A stretch of DNA of 64,000 bases from Agroathelia rolfsii (Eukaryota > Basidiomycota > Agaricomycetes > Amylocorticiales > Amylocorticiaceae), in assembly GCA_018343915.1 (NCBI GenBank), contig JABRWF010000005.1, forward strand, positions 3,321,001 to 3,385,000, written 5' to 3'. A model generated the notes under the pieces. The model did not search any database. It had not been told where the DNA came from and was given only the letters and a program-made list of their open reading frames with translations. Below are positions 12,834 through 25,018 of the stretch, one piece after another. The position numbers were made by a program, and so were the translations under genes. The first letter of the stretch is position 1. Every line of letters starts with the position of its first letter.

Positions 12834-15123
12834 TCATCTGATTTCATTGATAAGTGCTACCATTTCTGGCGAGCGTGGGACGAAGCGGGCGCCAAACGGC
12901 TGTGGGGAGCTGGGATACCACCGTCGGTCTTCACGTTCAGCAATAGAACAAAAATTGTACTATACCTGACGATACCAGTTGTATATCCATCTGGATCACT
13001 CGGCAGTTGGTCAAAAGGCCCGTCCAGTTCAATCGTGAAGGACGCCAAAATAGAGGCTATGGTGATCCATACCGAGTTCATAGCCAAATATCTGCCTGGA
13101 CAGATCCTCCTACCAAACCCAAAGATAATACTTGCAGGATTGCGAACCGATTTATTCAAAGAACCGTCAGGTGTTAAAAACCTTTCTGGCTTGAAGACGA
13201 ATGGGTCAGGATACTGGCGAGGATCCCTCAGCATGGCCCTACTCGGTAGTTAGGACTCATCACGCGTAGAGCATGAGGAAATGAAAAATAAATACCAGCA
13301 GTTAGGCAGGATGATACTATCCTTGGGTATCAGATAATTTTCAAAGATGTCATCTTCCACTACTACGTGGGGGATCGCTGTGTAACGTGATGAGTGTCAT
13401 TACTCGGCGTAAAGACATCGACATTGGTCTAAGCGTATCGTTGGCTTACATAACGGTACTGGCGGGTGCCATCGTAATACCTCCATGAGGATCGCAGTAA
13501 TGTATGGGAGCCGCTGCTCATGAGAGAACTGAGGGATTCGAGTCGGCCCAAGTACATTATTGAGTTCCGCATGTGCCCGTTTTTGCACCTCTGGATTCTT
13601 AAGCATACACAATACAAACGTTTTCAGAACGGGGACAGTCTGTCGTAAGGTATCGTTAAACATTTGAACAACAAAGCTAGCAACCAGGCTCACAGTATCT
13701 GCCCCAGCTAGTGAAAGTTTATCATGAGAAATATCTCAAGCAACAGCTATTTGCAAGTGGTACCACGACTTACCAACAAACATAGCAGCAGCGACCCTTT
13801 TGATAACGTCCTCTGAAGTGACTTTCTCGGAATCATCACTGTCATCAGCTTCGAGGGATTCGAGGGCATAGGAAACATAACTCGGTATAAACGAGTTTTG
13901 TTTCTGTCCGCTATAAGTTTGACTGAAAGACATTTAAGGTAAATGCTACAACGCACAATCTTATCAATAGCCATCTTGAATGGTACATCAAGGAGATCTG
14001 CAAAATTATGTCTCCATAATTCCAATTTGCGCTTGAATGAAGCTCCAGGAAACCAATTTGGAATATATTTCACTAAAAATTACAAGAATCAATATCGAAA
14101 CTTCGAAAGTGAAAAAGTAGTGCAACATACTTTGAGGAATAAACTCAACATAGAATTCTCCAGGGATGCCGGCTGCATTAATGCCTTCCATAGCTGACTC
14201 AGCTATGATAACAAGGGGATCTTCTGCAGATTGAATATCTATCCCATATCTGCGAGGCAGTGAACATGTGTTCATGAAAAAAAAAATCAGGAAAATAAAA
14301 GCAAAATACGTACGCAACAGTAAGGATGGAATGAACGGCCATCCTATAAAACCCATGATAATAATGATTATGCTTGTAGACAAACAAAGGTCAATCCCTT
14401 ACTGTCGTACGTCTTTTGCCCATCCTTGCTTTTCAGAGAGAAGCCCTTTTAGAAGAGTACGTGCAACATGTTCCTGAGTGTCGTAAAAGCGCTTGGCAGC
14501 ATTGGGGTGAAACTCTTGGTGCAAAGTCTTTCGAAATGCTCGCCATTGGGAACCATATGGCTATTGGGTATGCCACAGATATTGTGTATATATTAAGTAA
14601 GTGTCATTCAAAATTCGTAATGGTCATACCATAAAACCTATAATCCAGTCATAAGTTTGGAGACTAAAAAGCATGACATCAAGGTTACAACCTTCCACTG
14701 TGATAAAGAGAGAATTGGAACGATAACATACAGGTCATCAAGGACAACACTGTGGACTCGTTCAGAGTATATTGCAGAGCGCCTCTCCAATAACTCCAGA
14801 GCAACACCGATGGAATTGATCACAATCATAGAGGTACCCAAGACCCTCATGTACATTATATCCGATCCTGTAGGATTACTGGTCATTGTACGTTTATCCG
14901 TGCAGCCGGTACTAGTATATCCACCATATGTCTTTCCCCACTGGTAATAAGTGACCCAATCGGTTTTTCGGGGCATATCAAAAATATTACCAATGAGTGG
15001 CCATCCCTTGGGCCCAGGAGGTAAGAGAGCATGTCGATTAATTTGAATTTTTGAATTTTCTAGTAGGCGATTTATGATAGCCAAAGCAAGAAGAGCGGCA
15101 ACTATATCCAGTATCACCAGCAT
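12834..15123 (-). CDS. Cytochrome P450 monooxygenase, 536 aa, 12 exons
   Basis: Microsomal heme monooxygenase, expected to use NADPH-P450 reductase at the ER; substrate unknown. Exons in gene order: 15123-14925, 14867-14732, 14663-14630, 14560-14403, 14343-14314, 14249-14131, 14072-13957, 13903-13774, 13707-13450, 13377-13296, 13238-12966, 12909-12834. All phases agree and give 536 residues, the normal length. Visible features are an N-terminal membrane helix, the hinge LPPGPKGWPLIGN, the C-helix region PYGSQWRAFRK, I-helix AGADTVS, K-helix ExxR (EVLR), PERF (FKPERF) and the heme loop FGFGRRICPGR with its cysteine ligand. Two exons are very small (34 and 30 nt). The first intron has an unusual GTGGAT donor. 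It belongs to the group of basidiomycete-expanded P450s often annotated as O-methylsterigmatocystin oxidoreductase-like, but the exact CYP family is not assignable here. A decayed paralogue lies immediately downstream. Confidence 0.93.
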
Positions 15124-18100
15124 GTTTGCTCTTCGCCAAGGAGGGAGTCTCTCAGGCTACCTTAAATATGGGCAGAACCGCATGAGCTAAAACCGGAGAA
15201 GCAGAAGACTAAAACCTACGTTCTGAGACCGCCGGTACCATAAAACACATGCATCTGGCAAGGGCGCTGCGGGATTATTATCGGCTGTGTAATAAACCAG
15301 CGATATGAATCTAATATTATGTGCGTAAATACATCTGTTGACTCGTAGATACAAGAATCAGATGATGGCATCATTCCATGCAGAGCTGATATCCCAGTGG
15401 ATGCATCCCTGCTGACACAGGCAATCAATTGCCTCGATGGATTTGAGGGAGTGACTATCACACAAAGCGTGACCACGGAATTAAGAGTAGTGCACGCTAT
15501 GGTGGCTACCCATCCGTTTGCCCGCCACCGCCAATGCATACCGCGTCTATATACAATAACAAATGGAATAACATCTAACTTCTTTGGCCTATTCGTGGCA
15601 CGGTGCTCAAGAAGTCGCGGCCGGTAGGAAACCGCCAGTTTGCGCCCAGTTAGGTACAGTTTGGGCACAGGGCTGCTTGATGGTGGCTTATCAGGGTAAT
15701 ATTCATCGCTTTCCAAGCCACTTAATTTTACGACTACTAGTAGACGTCCTCTTAATCATTCCAGCGATGTGGCCAGATTCCCCTCCCTCTCTCCCCATTG
15801 GCTGGGCCAACCTCTCGGGTGGTTAAGGCCCTCCCCTCTCTGCCGCTATTTCCTACTACCGTCTTTCGTTGCTGCTGCTGTTTCACCTGCCGTCTGTGCC
15901 CTCCACCGCTGTTTTTTTGGACATGTGCTGTCACTCTTTTGCATATTTTTGTTTTTAGGGAAGAGTACAGACTTCTTCTTGTTTATGCTTAGTTGGGGGG
16001 CTAACCTAAATCTGCTGGAGAGGTGCAATAGGGGTAGTGATTAAGCCCCCTGATGAGAGCTTTTGCTGGCTCGAAACCGCTGTTATTTTGCACATCTAGT
16101 GCCTCAAGTTGGCCTATGCTAAAACGACCCTATCTTTGGAGATGGTTTTCTGCAGCCTACACTGCGAGACATTGTTGCCCAAATATTGGGAGGCTAAAGA
16201 CACTGCTTGATTCCTGCATGCCTTGGAAGAAAGCGGCCCATTCGTTCTCTTATTGGTTGGCTTGCTTTTATTACAATTCCAGTTTATAGTTATGGAGAAG
16301 CTACATTGTCTTAGTGCTTGTACCCGGTATGAGATGGGATCACATTTACCAAGGATATATTGCAATCTAGGTGGACACAGCAGATCCGTGCTCCATGATA
16401 ATACAGATTCTTATGGTGCTTATCGCATAATAAAACAGCTCTGATAAAGCAGTTTTTATGGCTACGCTCAGACTGTTTGTTTAATTGATGCCTATGGACT
16501 AGTCTTTCTGGCATGTAGGATTAATAATCAGAGAAAATTTTGCCTATCTCTACCAACATTCATTGGCACATAAAGCAAACAGGCTTAGAGAGGGTTTGTT
16601 TCTAGATGATTTTTGAGTGCCCTCAAGTGTAAGGAACCTTTCCAACTCAGGATGCAGTTATCCTCAGTGTTCCCAGCCAAAAAGGACCTTACCATTTAGC
16701 AGCCCACGGATTCTGGCCACGGCACTTGGGTTCTCAGGGAAATAATGCAAGAGTGGCAAGTTCGACAGGTACTTTGGCAGCACACTGGAGACAAGCCGGC
16801 ACCTTGGCACGCCGTATAGCTTATTGTTCCTCTTGCGGTTGCCCACACCTATGCCCACACTGCCTGCACAATATTGGCATTGATAATAGCGGCATGGGAT
16901 GAGAGAAATCTCTTGGAACATACATGTCTGCTTAGAAAGAATATGTATGTGCCATACTACATGCCGATTGCTGTTCATTTTTCACTTTCCCCCTTTCACA
17001 TCATACCTTATAACCACACAAAAAGACCAGAGTATATTTTATGTGTCCAGTACCATTATAAAACGACCAAGGCTTGCTATTCCATGCCTATGAGAAAGCC
17101 TTCCTCAAGTCCACGTATAAATCTCATTCTTTATACCTTTATTTATTTTCAACGCTTTAATTACTTCCTTTTTTCCCCGCTTTTGTTCTTAATTTGAATT
17201 ATGCTATGATTAGTACAGATATTTCTTCAAATAATTTCCCCCTCAATATATTGTTTTGCCCTTCCTGCCTAACCTTACTCCTTCTTACCCTTTATATTCA
17301 TCTTATTTTTCCCTACCTCATCAATTAACCTATCAACATCCTACCTATCCATTTTTCCCCGCATTCCCTGGCCTTTTGCATCCTGTCACCTTGGCTTAGT
17401 TCACATTTTTTAAGCCTAACATCTCTCTCCCTCCTCCGACTAATAGCTGTTCAAATTAATAGGAAAACAAACGACCCATCCATCATTCACACTTTTACCA
17501 CCTCTTACGCTTTTATATATTCTTTCTTTCTTGGCCTACATATACATCCACACCTATATGCACTCATATCCATACTCTCACTTCTTTTCTTTCTTAGCAC
17601 CGGATCTATTTACGATATTTGTATTCTTTCAGAATGTAATGCAGATGCGGCAAGTTGGAGAATTTCTTCTACATGTTTATATCTATAAAATGCATACACA
17701 GTTAATTAGGGTATGACTCAGAAGAGAGTAAACGGTCAAGCGAGAAATTGGAGGGAATGGAATAATTATATTCCAGCTCAACTTCAACCGCTTTTCCGAC
17801 GTTCATTAAGATTCCAGTGCTGACGTCTCATAGTTTGAATCAAATCCATGCTGATTTTTTACTGGGGGGGAAAGGAGGATGGGGCCTTGTAAAGGCAGTA
17901 GTGAGGGCCTTTTTCAATCTCATCTCCCCCCCCCCTTCCCCCCAAAAAAAAGAAAAAAAGAAAAAGGACTGGCAAGGCCACTACCCTACCTCCGTCACGG
18001 TTTGTGTGGCAAGGGAATAGTGACCCAACCCCTGTCTCCGAAATGAATATGCGAATTTTAGAGGGTGACTTACTATCAAGTCGTATGAGTTTATGTACAT

Positions 18101-18850
18101 TAGTTATAGAGTGAAACAGCTACTGAGACTTGGGTAAGTCCTCTGGGACGGTTTGGATCACGCGCAATCTTCCATATTCCTAAGGTGTTACTAGTTAATC
18201 CACACTCACTAAACCTCTCCCTTCCCCGAGACCCGCTATAGGAAGTCGTCACTCTCTTTGCTTAATTGTGGAGAAGGTCCTCTTTTTCCCACATCACGGT
18301 AAGTTTCAGTCAAATTTTTCTTTAATGCCTTTTTTCATATTACTCGCTAACTATCTTATAGAACACTGTGCTGTTAATTATATATTCGTATATTTCACTA
18401 CTGTATATGTACTATGTACAAGGAAAAATATATAAAATCGAGGCCTACAAATCATCCTTCAAAACAATCCGTCCACGAGCTTGCAAAAACAAACGTATAA
18501 ATATTCAAAAGGACAACGTCCATACCCATGACAGAGACTGTCCCCGATGTCCAAATATGGGGGCGGCATTGCTCTGGAACCCAAAGAAGGAGTAGTATTG
18601 TATCGTTATTAGTTTTTGCACAGATCCAACCTCCTCTGAAAATGATAATTCCTTGCTTTAAGCCGTTTAAAACTATTTGGGATATAACATATCAGCCTGA
18701 ATGAATGGATTGCAAACGCGTGTTCCAAAATTCTGACCTGCTTGAGTAAAAGGCTGGAACGGATGCCTAAGACTCCAATTGTTGGGTATAAGAGAAGGAA
18801 ACACTAGGGTAAAATAAGCAAAGAAAGATATATGAGAATACTAAAGCCAG
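15124..18850. other. Gene-poor, pyrimidine-rich interval
   Basis: No supported large gene. The stretch from about 17000 to 17620 is strongly C/T-rich on the plus strand. Near 17865-17965 a G-run is followed by a C-run and an A/G-rich run. I saw no terminal repeats or transposase/reverse-transcriptase motifs, although a degraded element cannot be excluded. One small possible gene is listed separately near its right end. Confidence 0.4.
18407..18595 (+). CDS. Possible small Cys-motif protein, 62 aa (weak)
   Basis: An open frame of 62 codons with a CPRC motif near its C-terminus (THDRDCPRCPNMGAALLW). It is preceded by a well-formed intron-like stretch, with donor GTAAGT at about 18300, a GCTAAC branch site and an ATAG acceptor near 18361. 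This suggests a spliced transcript whose coding part starts in the second exon or upstream. The C-x2-C pair recalls a zinc-ribbon half site, but no second pair is visible. It may equally be a chance frame or a fragment. Confidence 0.2.
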   Translation: MYYVQGKIYKIEAYKSSFKTIRPRACKNKRINIQKDNVHTHDRDCPRCPNMGAALLWNPKKE

Positions 18851-21800
18851 TTACGTACAAGGAATCAAAGAAATTATCAGTTTGAGAAACTTGGGAGTGA
18901 GCCTTACTATCTTCCCAGGGGCATCATCGGCGTCCTTGTCTGCCGGCGCATTCCAGACCCTCACCGTGGTATCTCCAGATCCAGAAGCGACTCGTGTGCC
19001 GTCAGGCGAGAAGGCTACTGATTTAACCATACGTGCATGGCCTTGCATTTCGCCGAAGACATCTTTACCTGTCGAAACCTCCCAAATCCTCAGTTGAGCG
19101 TCTTCCCCGCCGGAGACAAGTCGATTACCACCGGGAGAGAAGGAAACCGATGTGACCGGAGCAGTGTGGCCTTCGAATGGACGAGCTAAAGACTTGCCTG
19201 TCTGCGCATCCCAAATCCTTATCGTCTCATCTCCCGAGCCCGAAGCAATGCATTTACCATCAGGCGAAAAGCTAACCGATGTGACCGGGCCAGTATGGCC
19301 TTTAAATGGTCCGACGATGGTCTCACCCGATTTTAAATCCCAAATCCTCACTGTACGGTCCAAAGAGCCAGAGACGACTCGTTTGCCGTCAGGTGAAAAT
19401 CCAACCTCAGTAACTGGGCCAGTGTGACCCTCAAATGGCCCAGCGACAGCCTCCCCCGTGTTCGAGTCCCATATCCTTACTGTACCATCCTCCGAGCCAG
19501 AGACAATGTGATCAGTGCTAGGTAAGAATCTAACCGATGTGACTGGACCATTGTGACCCTTAAACGGCCCAGCGACGGTCTTTCCTGTATTTGCGTCCCA
19601 AACCCTCACTGTGAGATCATCCGAGCCAGATACAACGCGCTTGTCATCGAGTGAGAAGGCGACCGAATTAACCTTGCTAGTGTGGCCGCGGAATGGCCTG
19701 GCAACAGGCAGACAGGTGTCTACATTCCAAACCCTTACGGTACGATCTTCAGAGCCAGAAACAAGTCGTTTACCGTCGGAAGAATACGCGACGGATGTGA
19801 CCGAGCCGGCATGGCTTTCGCGAGGTAGCTCGTCAATATTGTTTATGATAATCGTCCAGATTCTTACAGTGCCGGCTGCCGATCCTGAAACGACTCGATC
19901 ACCACCAAAAGAGAAGGAAACCGATGTAATCGGAGAAGCAAGGCCACGATAATTGATATGGCCCTGGTATGGTCCAGCTATAGTGTCACCTGAGTTTACA
20001 TCCCATATCCGCGTGGTACCGTCAACCGAACCAGAGGCTACTCGATCGCCATCGGGCGAGAATTCAACCGATTTGACTGCAGCGGTATGGCCCTCAAATG
20101 GCGCGGAAACGACTTCGCCGGTCTCTACGTCCCAAATCCTCAATGTCATATCATCCGAGCCGGAGACGATTCGATTGCCCTTAGGAGAAAAGGCCACTGA
20201 TGTGACGGAATCAGTGTGGCCTCTGAACGGATTGGTTAAGGACTGGCCTGTACGTGCATCCCAGACCCTGATCGTACAATCAACCGAACCTGAAATAATT
20301 TGCCCGCAATCAGGTGAGAAATGAACCGAAGTTACCGGACCAGTGTGACCATTGAGTGGGCCAACGACAGTACCGCCCGTGCTCGCATCCCAAACCCTAA
20401 TCGTCCAGTCACTTGAGCTGGAGACAACCCGTGCACCATCAGGTGAGAATCTGACTGACATAACTGAGTCCGTGTGCCCCTCGAATGGTTCAGCGACGTT
20501 CCCACTATATAAATCCCAAATCCTAACTGTGCGATCGCTCGAGCCAGAAACAACTCGTTTACCATCGGGCGAGAATCCAACCGATGTAACTGAATGAACA
20601 TGACCAATGAATGGCATCACCATAGTCTCCCCCGTGCTTGCGTCCCAAAGCCTGACAATGCCATCAGTCGAGCCAGAGACAACTTGTTTGCCATCGGGCG
20701 AAAATGCAACGGCAGTAATTTCCGATGACACCTTGATGCTTAGATCCGTATCTGGCCACTTAAATTTATGGTCGTTGTGAATTCCAATACGGCCGGGGAA
20801 TTTGGGCAAATAGACCTGCGCAAGCGGAGAATCCCTAGGTATATATGACAGAGCGGATAGGTAGAGATGCGGAGTACAATCTTCTGCTGTTCGACCAAAG
20901 TTGGCTCCAAAACGGTAGGCGTCTCGTACAAATAGTTTGAGATCATCAATATCATCCTATTTTCATTCTAATCAGCATCAAAATTACGTTATTTGAAAGC
21001 AAATTCACCTGTGATTCCAACCAGTCTTGGAGAATAGAAAGCTGATTCAATCCAACGCTAATCTTCTTCGATAAGCTTAGTGCTTCAAACCAGAATAATA
21101 GCTTCGAGCGCATGAATTTATCGACGTGGTTAATCCACTCAGTGGACGCCGGAATACGGCTGAGATGATATACGAAATAACGACAGGCATAGTCGAGGTG
21201 TGGACGAATATTCTCCTTGATTCGTTTCTCAAGATCTCTCACATCCGAATTTGGCGTTAATGATGTTTTAAGGTCACAGATATTAAGCCGTAACGATTGG
21301 TCCATGACACGGAATAGCGCAGTGGTTAGTGTAGTGTTTACATCCTCTATATCGACATAATAGTCGCCACTTCGCTTCTTATCTCGCAGGAATTCAACAA
21401 AAGAGATGTGCGTCGGCCGGATGGGCGTATTGTTTGTAGCATCCCGAGCAGTCACGCCCACCAGAAGTGACCCAAGAGGTGACAGAAGGCTCCGCACCCG
21501 GTCTTTGCCTTTATCCTCCTTAGCGTTACACCATAGCTCGGAGAGTTCATTCAGAGACAGCGGCTCTTGAAGCAAGAGTATGCGTCCTACGATAATTTGA
21601 AAACGTCGAACGGCTGAGATTTCTCCCTGAAGTTTGCATTGTTGTTGAAGGATCACCTGATATAGACCATCAAGGCCACCGTAAGGAGATGCTAGGATAT
21701 GTTCCAGCTTCTCAGACTGCGTTAGAACCACGGTATCATCTTGAACGAATTTGCATGCGGTATTCGCCCACTGAAATATTTGACCCGCCCGCGCGACGAG

Positions 21801-23959
21801 CCGATCCTCAAAATCTTGGTTGTTGAGATGCAAGACATGTTTGATATAGATTTTGATATCTTTGTCCGTCGACGATGCATCTAAGGTATGTAGATCTTTG
21901 CGATACACCCATGGTTGATCCCCAAGGGCGACTTCGATATCTTGTGCCGGCCTCGAAGTAATAAAGAAGCGAAACCGAGGAGGAAACTCGGGAATTCTTT
22001 TCAGCATATCCATAAGCTCTCGGCGCGAATCCCGATTGGACTCATCTAGCCCATCAATGATAATCAAGATAGGTCCGATACCATCCACTTTCACGGCAGG
22101 TTCCAGGAGAAAATGTTCGAACTGCCACTTAACTAGCGTAGTTGTACGCATTTGCATATTGTCCTTTAAGATTTTTGATAGACATGCCTTCCAGCCATCG
22201 TCGATGTCTGCAAGTTTACGAGAGAGTGTTGCAAAAAGACGCTCTGGACCTTCGCCTCCATGCGGGGCCAAATGAAAATAAAAGGATGCGCATCGACGGT
22301 GAGCCTCCAACTGATCGCTGACAGATCGAGCAATGGCAGATTTGCCACATCCAGCGACGCCAGAAAGCCAATATAAACGATGTTCGCTATCTTCATCTTC
22401 TGGCCTAAACGACCATCCAACTATTTCGCTGATGATTCCCTGGCGGGTCCCAGGAAGACACGCATCCGGTTGTATCTGGTGCTTCACGGTGTACATGTCG
22501 TCCACCAATCGCAATGCATCTGTTTATTTGTTGTCGTTTTTTTTTAAATATAAATAAAATAAATAAATAAAATTAGAAATACGCTCTTCACTACATAACT
22601 TCGGTATATTCTTACCAGCATCTTGGAGAAGTGACCTGATTTCATCAACGACGGTTGAGATTTGAGCAGCCGTGATTTCAGTGACCAGATTTCCTTGATC
22701 GATGAAATCTCTCTTCAGACTTTGAAACTTGTCGAAATACATTTTGATGTGGCCACTGATGTCCGAGACCATTGACTCTGAGGTCCGCCCGACTTGAAAT
22801 TCAATTTAGCGACGAGCAGTCAAGAACATAAATAAAATTAATCGTACCGTATCCACGCGAGGCATAATCCCTGATAAAGATTGCGCACTCCATCGATTGC
22901 TGGAGTATCTGCATAACTGTCTGACGACGGTTGGCTTGGTCAAGTTTAACTTTATCACCATACTCCGTAATCAAATCATAGGTGTCCTTCATAGTGGCGA
23001 AGAGGAGTAGCATGGCTTGGTCCCTCCGATTCTGTGCAACCATAACCTGCGATTGCGATTAAAATTTACTATGTGAAAATGTTATTTGTTATGAAGCTGC
23101 TTACATTGATTGGTAGCGATAGTGTCTTCCATACGATACGTGCATAGGGATGAATCTAGTTGGATCCAGGTATTAGACGCAAGTACTAGTATGATAATAT
23201 TGTGTTTATTACCTCGGCTATGTCGTTGACAATATTAACCACAGCGCTCATACTTTCCAAAAGCGGCGACCACATAATATATGAATCATTGATGTCTATG
23301 TTTTCAATCGCGATGTTCGTGCCTTTGAAGACTCGCTCCAGCAATTTTATGTGTGGTTCGTCGAGCTTTATTTCACCTGATACGTTATCCACCAGGTTCA
23401 AGGGTAGATCCTCCCGTTTACGCCGTAAGGTAAATTGTATAGTCGTGGGGTGGTTCTTAGATCCGCGTTTATTAGGTCTGCAGAGCGTTTCCTTTATGAC
23501 TTAACCATGAAATTAGTAATCCGCGTAGACTTCATGTCAATGCTGCTAGTGGCTTACTGTGATTGCCATCTTTAAGCGCAGAAATATCGATAGGATTTTC
23601 AAGTTCGCAAACGATCGTATGACCAAATATACGTTTGGCATACACCTTTACTTCTAATAGAGCTAAGTCTGTGTTGAGCCTGTCCATGTCACTAGTCATG
23701 TATTTTTTATTATCACTGTACCAAGCATTGAATATATGAAATAACCTACAAGTATAGTTGTTCGTCCCATGATGGGTCTGGAGCCTGAGACCGCTTTGCA
23801 GGAGGCGTCTTCTTCGTTAGAAGATTGATGGAGATGCCAAGGTAGAAGATCCCGGCATGCTTTGGGAAGCCGATTGAGGGTAGACCATCACACTTCAAAT
23901 CTACAAGACAAGTAATGGCATAAACAGTGGTCTTCAGTTCGGTGATATTGGTGGGATGG
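18851..23959 (-). CDS. NLR-type STAND receptor: C2-like, helical region, NACHT, 14 WD40 repeats
   Basis: Exons in gene order: 23959-23750 (5' end uncertain), 23691-23558, 23499-23213, 23155-23105, 23046-22848, 22792-22616, 22519-21009, 20956-18851. Phases agree and give at least 1557 residues. The N-terminal about 115 residues look like a C2 domain (LLTKKTPPAKRSQ, DPSWDEQLYF, LALLEVKVYA), followed by about 220 mostly helical residues. The NACHT region has Walker A GVAGCGKSAIARS, Walker B ILIIIDGLDES and a downstream TSRPAQ sensor-like motif. The C-terminal exon encodes 14 consecutive WD40 units of about 43 residues, enough for two seven-bladed propellers. By analogy with fungal NLRs it may sense non-self through the WD40 array, oligomerise through NACHT and act at membranes through the C2-like domain. 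A further 5' exon starting near 24150 is phase-compatible but unproven. Confidence 0.9.
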
Positions 23960-24120
23960 CTGCAAAAGAACCAGCATGCCTGTTACTAGCACAAAGCCAG
24001 TTTGCTTTCGTCGAGTTACTGGCATCTGACCGGACTGCCAGTGGGAACCAAAAGTGAAAGAGATCTACTCAAAGACAGTGTAATATTAGAGGAGTTGGGG
24101 TTTCGATGAGCCAAGATAGA

Positions 24121-24130
24121 GCTTTTAAAG
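24121..24130 (-). promoter_or_regulatory. TATA-like element upstream of the NLR gene
   Basis: Read on the minus strand this is CTTTAAAAGC, about 160 bp before the first supported exon of the receptor. Position and sequence fit a core promoter. If it is one, the alternative start codon just upstream of it is unlikely. Confidence 0.3.
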
Positions 24131-24888
24131 GCTTGGAAGCGTACCATACGATTATCCATGACAACTACATGAGATATACATGAGGCCTAAAGCTGAAGTC
24201 GTAGAGCCTGGCATTACGGTGACTGTAGCATACAAGTAATGAGTTACGATAATTGTCGTGCGTCAATCATGCACCATCAGACCGTTAAACGGAACATCAT
24301 TGAATTGCAGTAACTACAGAAAATCTATTAGTAGCTTGACAGTACTCAGTCACTCGTGTATCAGGTATGTCTTTGAAGAACCGGTTCAGGCGTCTCCAAA
24401 TTTTTATCCGCTCTCTTTTTCTTCCAATATCAGATCTCAGGGGAGCAACCTAGTCTTACATGGTAAAGAATGTAATAATTAGCCCGAATCTTCCGAAAAA
24501 CTTCTTCCAGTGTTCTTCCCTTGCGAAATGACGCCGTCTCTGTATACACAGTGGCATAATTGCATGGACATCCTGCCAGCATCCTATATTAGATTCCACT
24601 TAAAATATTGACTGTATCCTGACTTTTCTCCTGTATCTTCATGTAATCCAATCCCAACAAAAGAAAGAGCTGTCAGTCATGGATACGTTGCGTTAATAAC
24701 CTGATTCAACCAAAATTCAATCCATTGCTAGTAATTGATATCAATAATAAAAACGCTGCCTTCAAGACCACGAACTTACAAGTTATTCTGAATAGTATGA
24801 GCTATAACTTTCATTTCGCTTGCCTGGGCAAGAGTGTCAGGCTCCCACCTTTTTCTTCTCACCGGATGACCCTTAACACGCGTGCCAG

Positions 24889-24907
24889 CCTGTCAGTGGC
24901 TGACAGG
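24889..24907. repeat. Perfect 8-bp inverted repeat
   Basis: CCTGTCAG, a 3-base spacer, then CTGACAGG. A perfect small hairpin just left of a larger imperfect foldback. Confidence 0.6.
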
Positions 24908-24950
24908 ATCCGAACTCAAACAGAGCGTGACAGCAAGCGTTCGAAGTTAT

Positions 24951-25018
24951 AAGCGCCTAAAACATGAATCCTAGAGGCCTGAAACTCAAGGCGGCCTCAA
25001 GGATCAATGTAGGCGCTT
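24951..25018. repeat. Imperfect foldback (possible MITE-like or hairpin element)
   Basis: The left arm begins AAGCGCCTA and the right arm ends TAGGCGCTT. The complementarity continues inward with a few mismatches and gaps (left ATCCTAGAGGCC against right GGCCTCAAGGAT). The whole 68-bp segment could fold into one hairpin. No target-site duplication was clear. Confidence 0.5.

Noticed and set aside
13035..13253. Plus-strand frame over the P450 heme exon
   Set aside because: Antisense of the intact P450. The sense strand carries FGFGRRICPGR and ExxR.
15740..16520. Possible transposon relic
   Set aside because: No terminal repeats, target duplication or transposase/RT motif seen; only AT- and T-rich unique-looking sequence.
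18882..20607. Plus-strand frames of 71-123 codons and a second minus-strand frame over the WD40 exon
   Set aside because: Out-of-frame or antisense shadows of the WD40 repeats; their own repetitiveness mirrors the 129-nt WD40 period.
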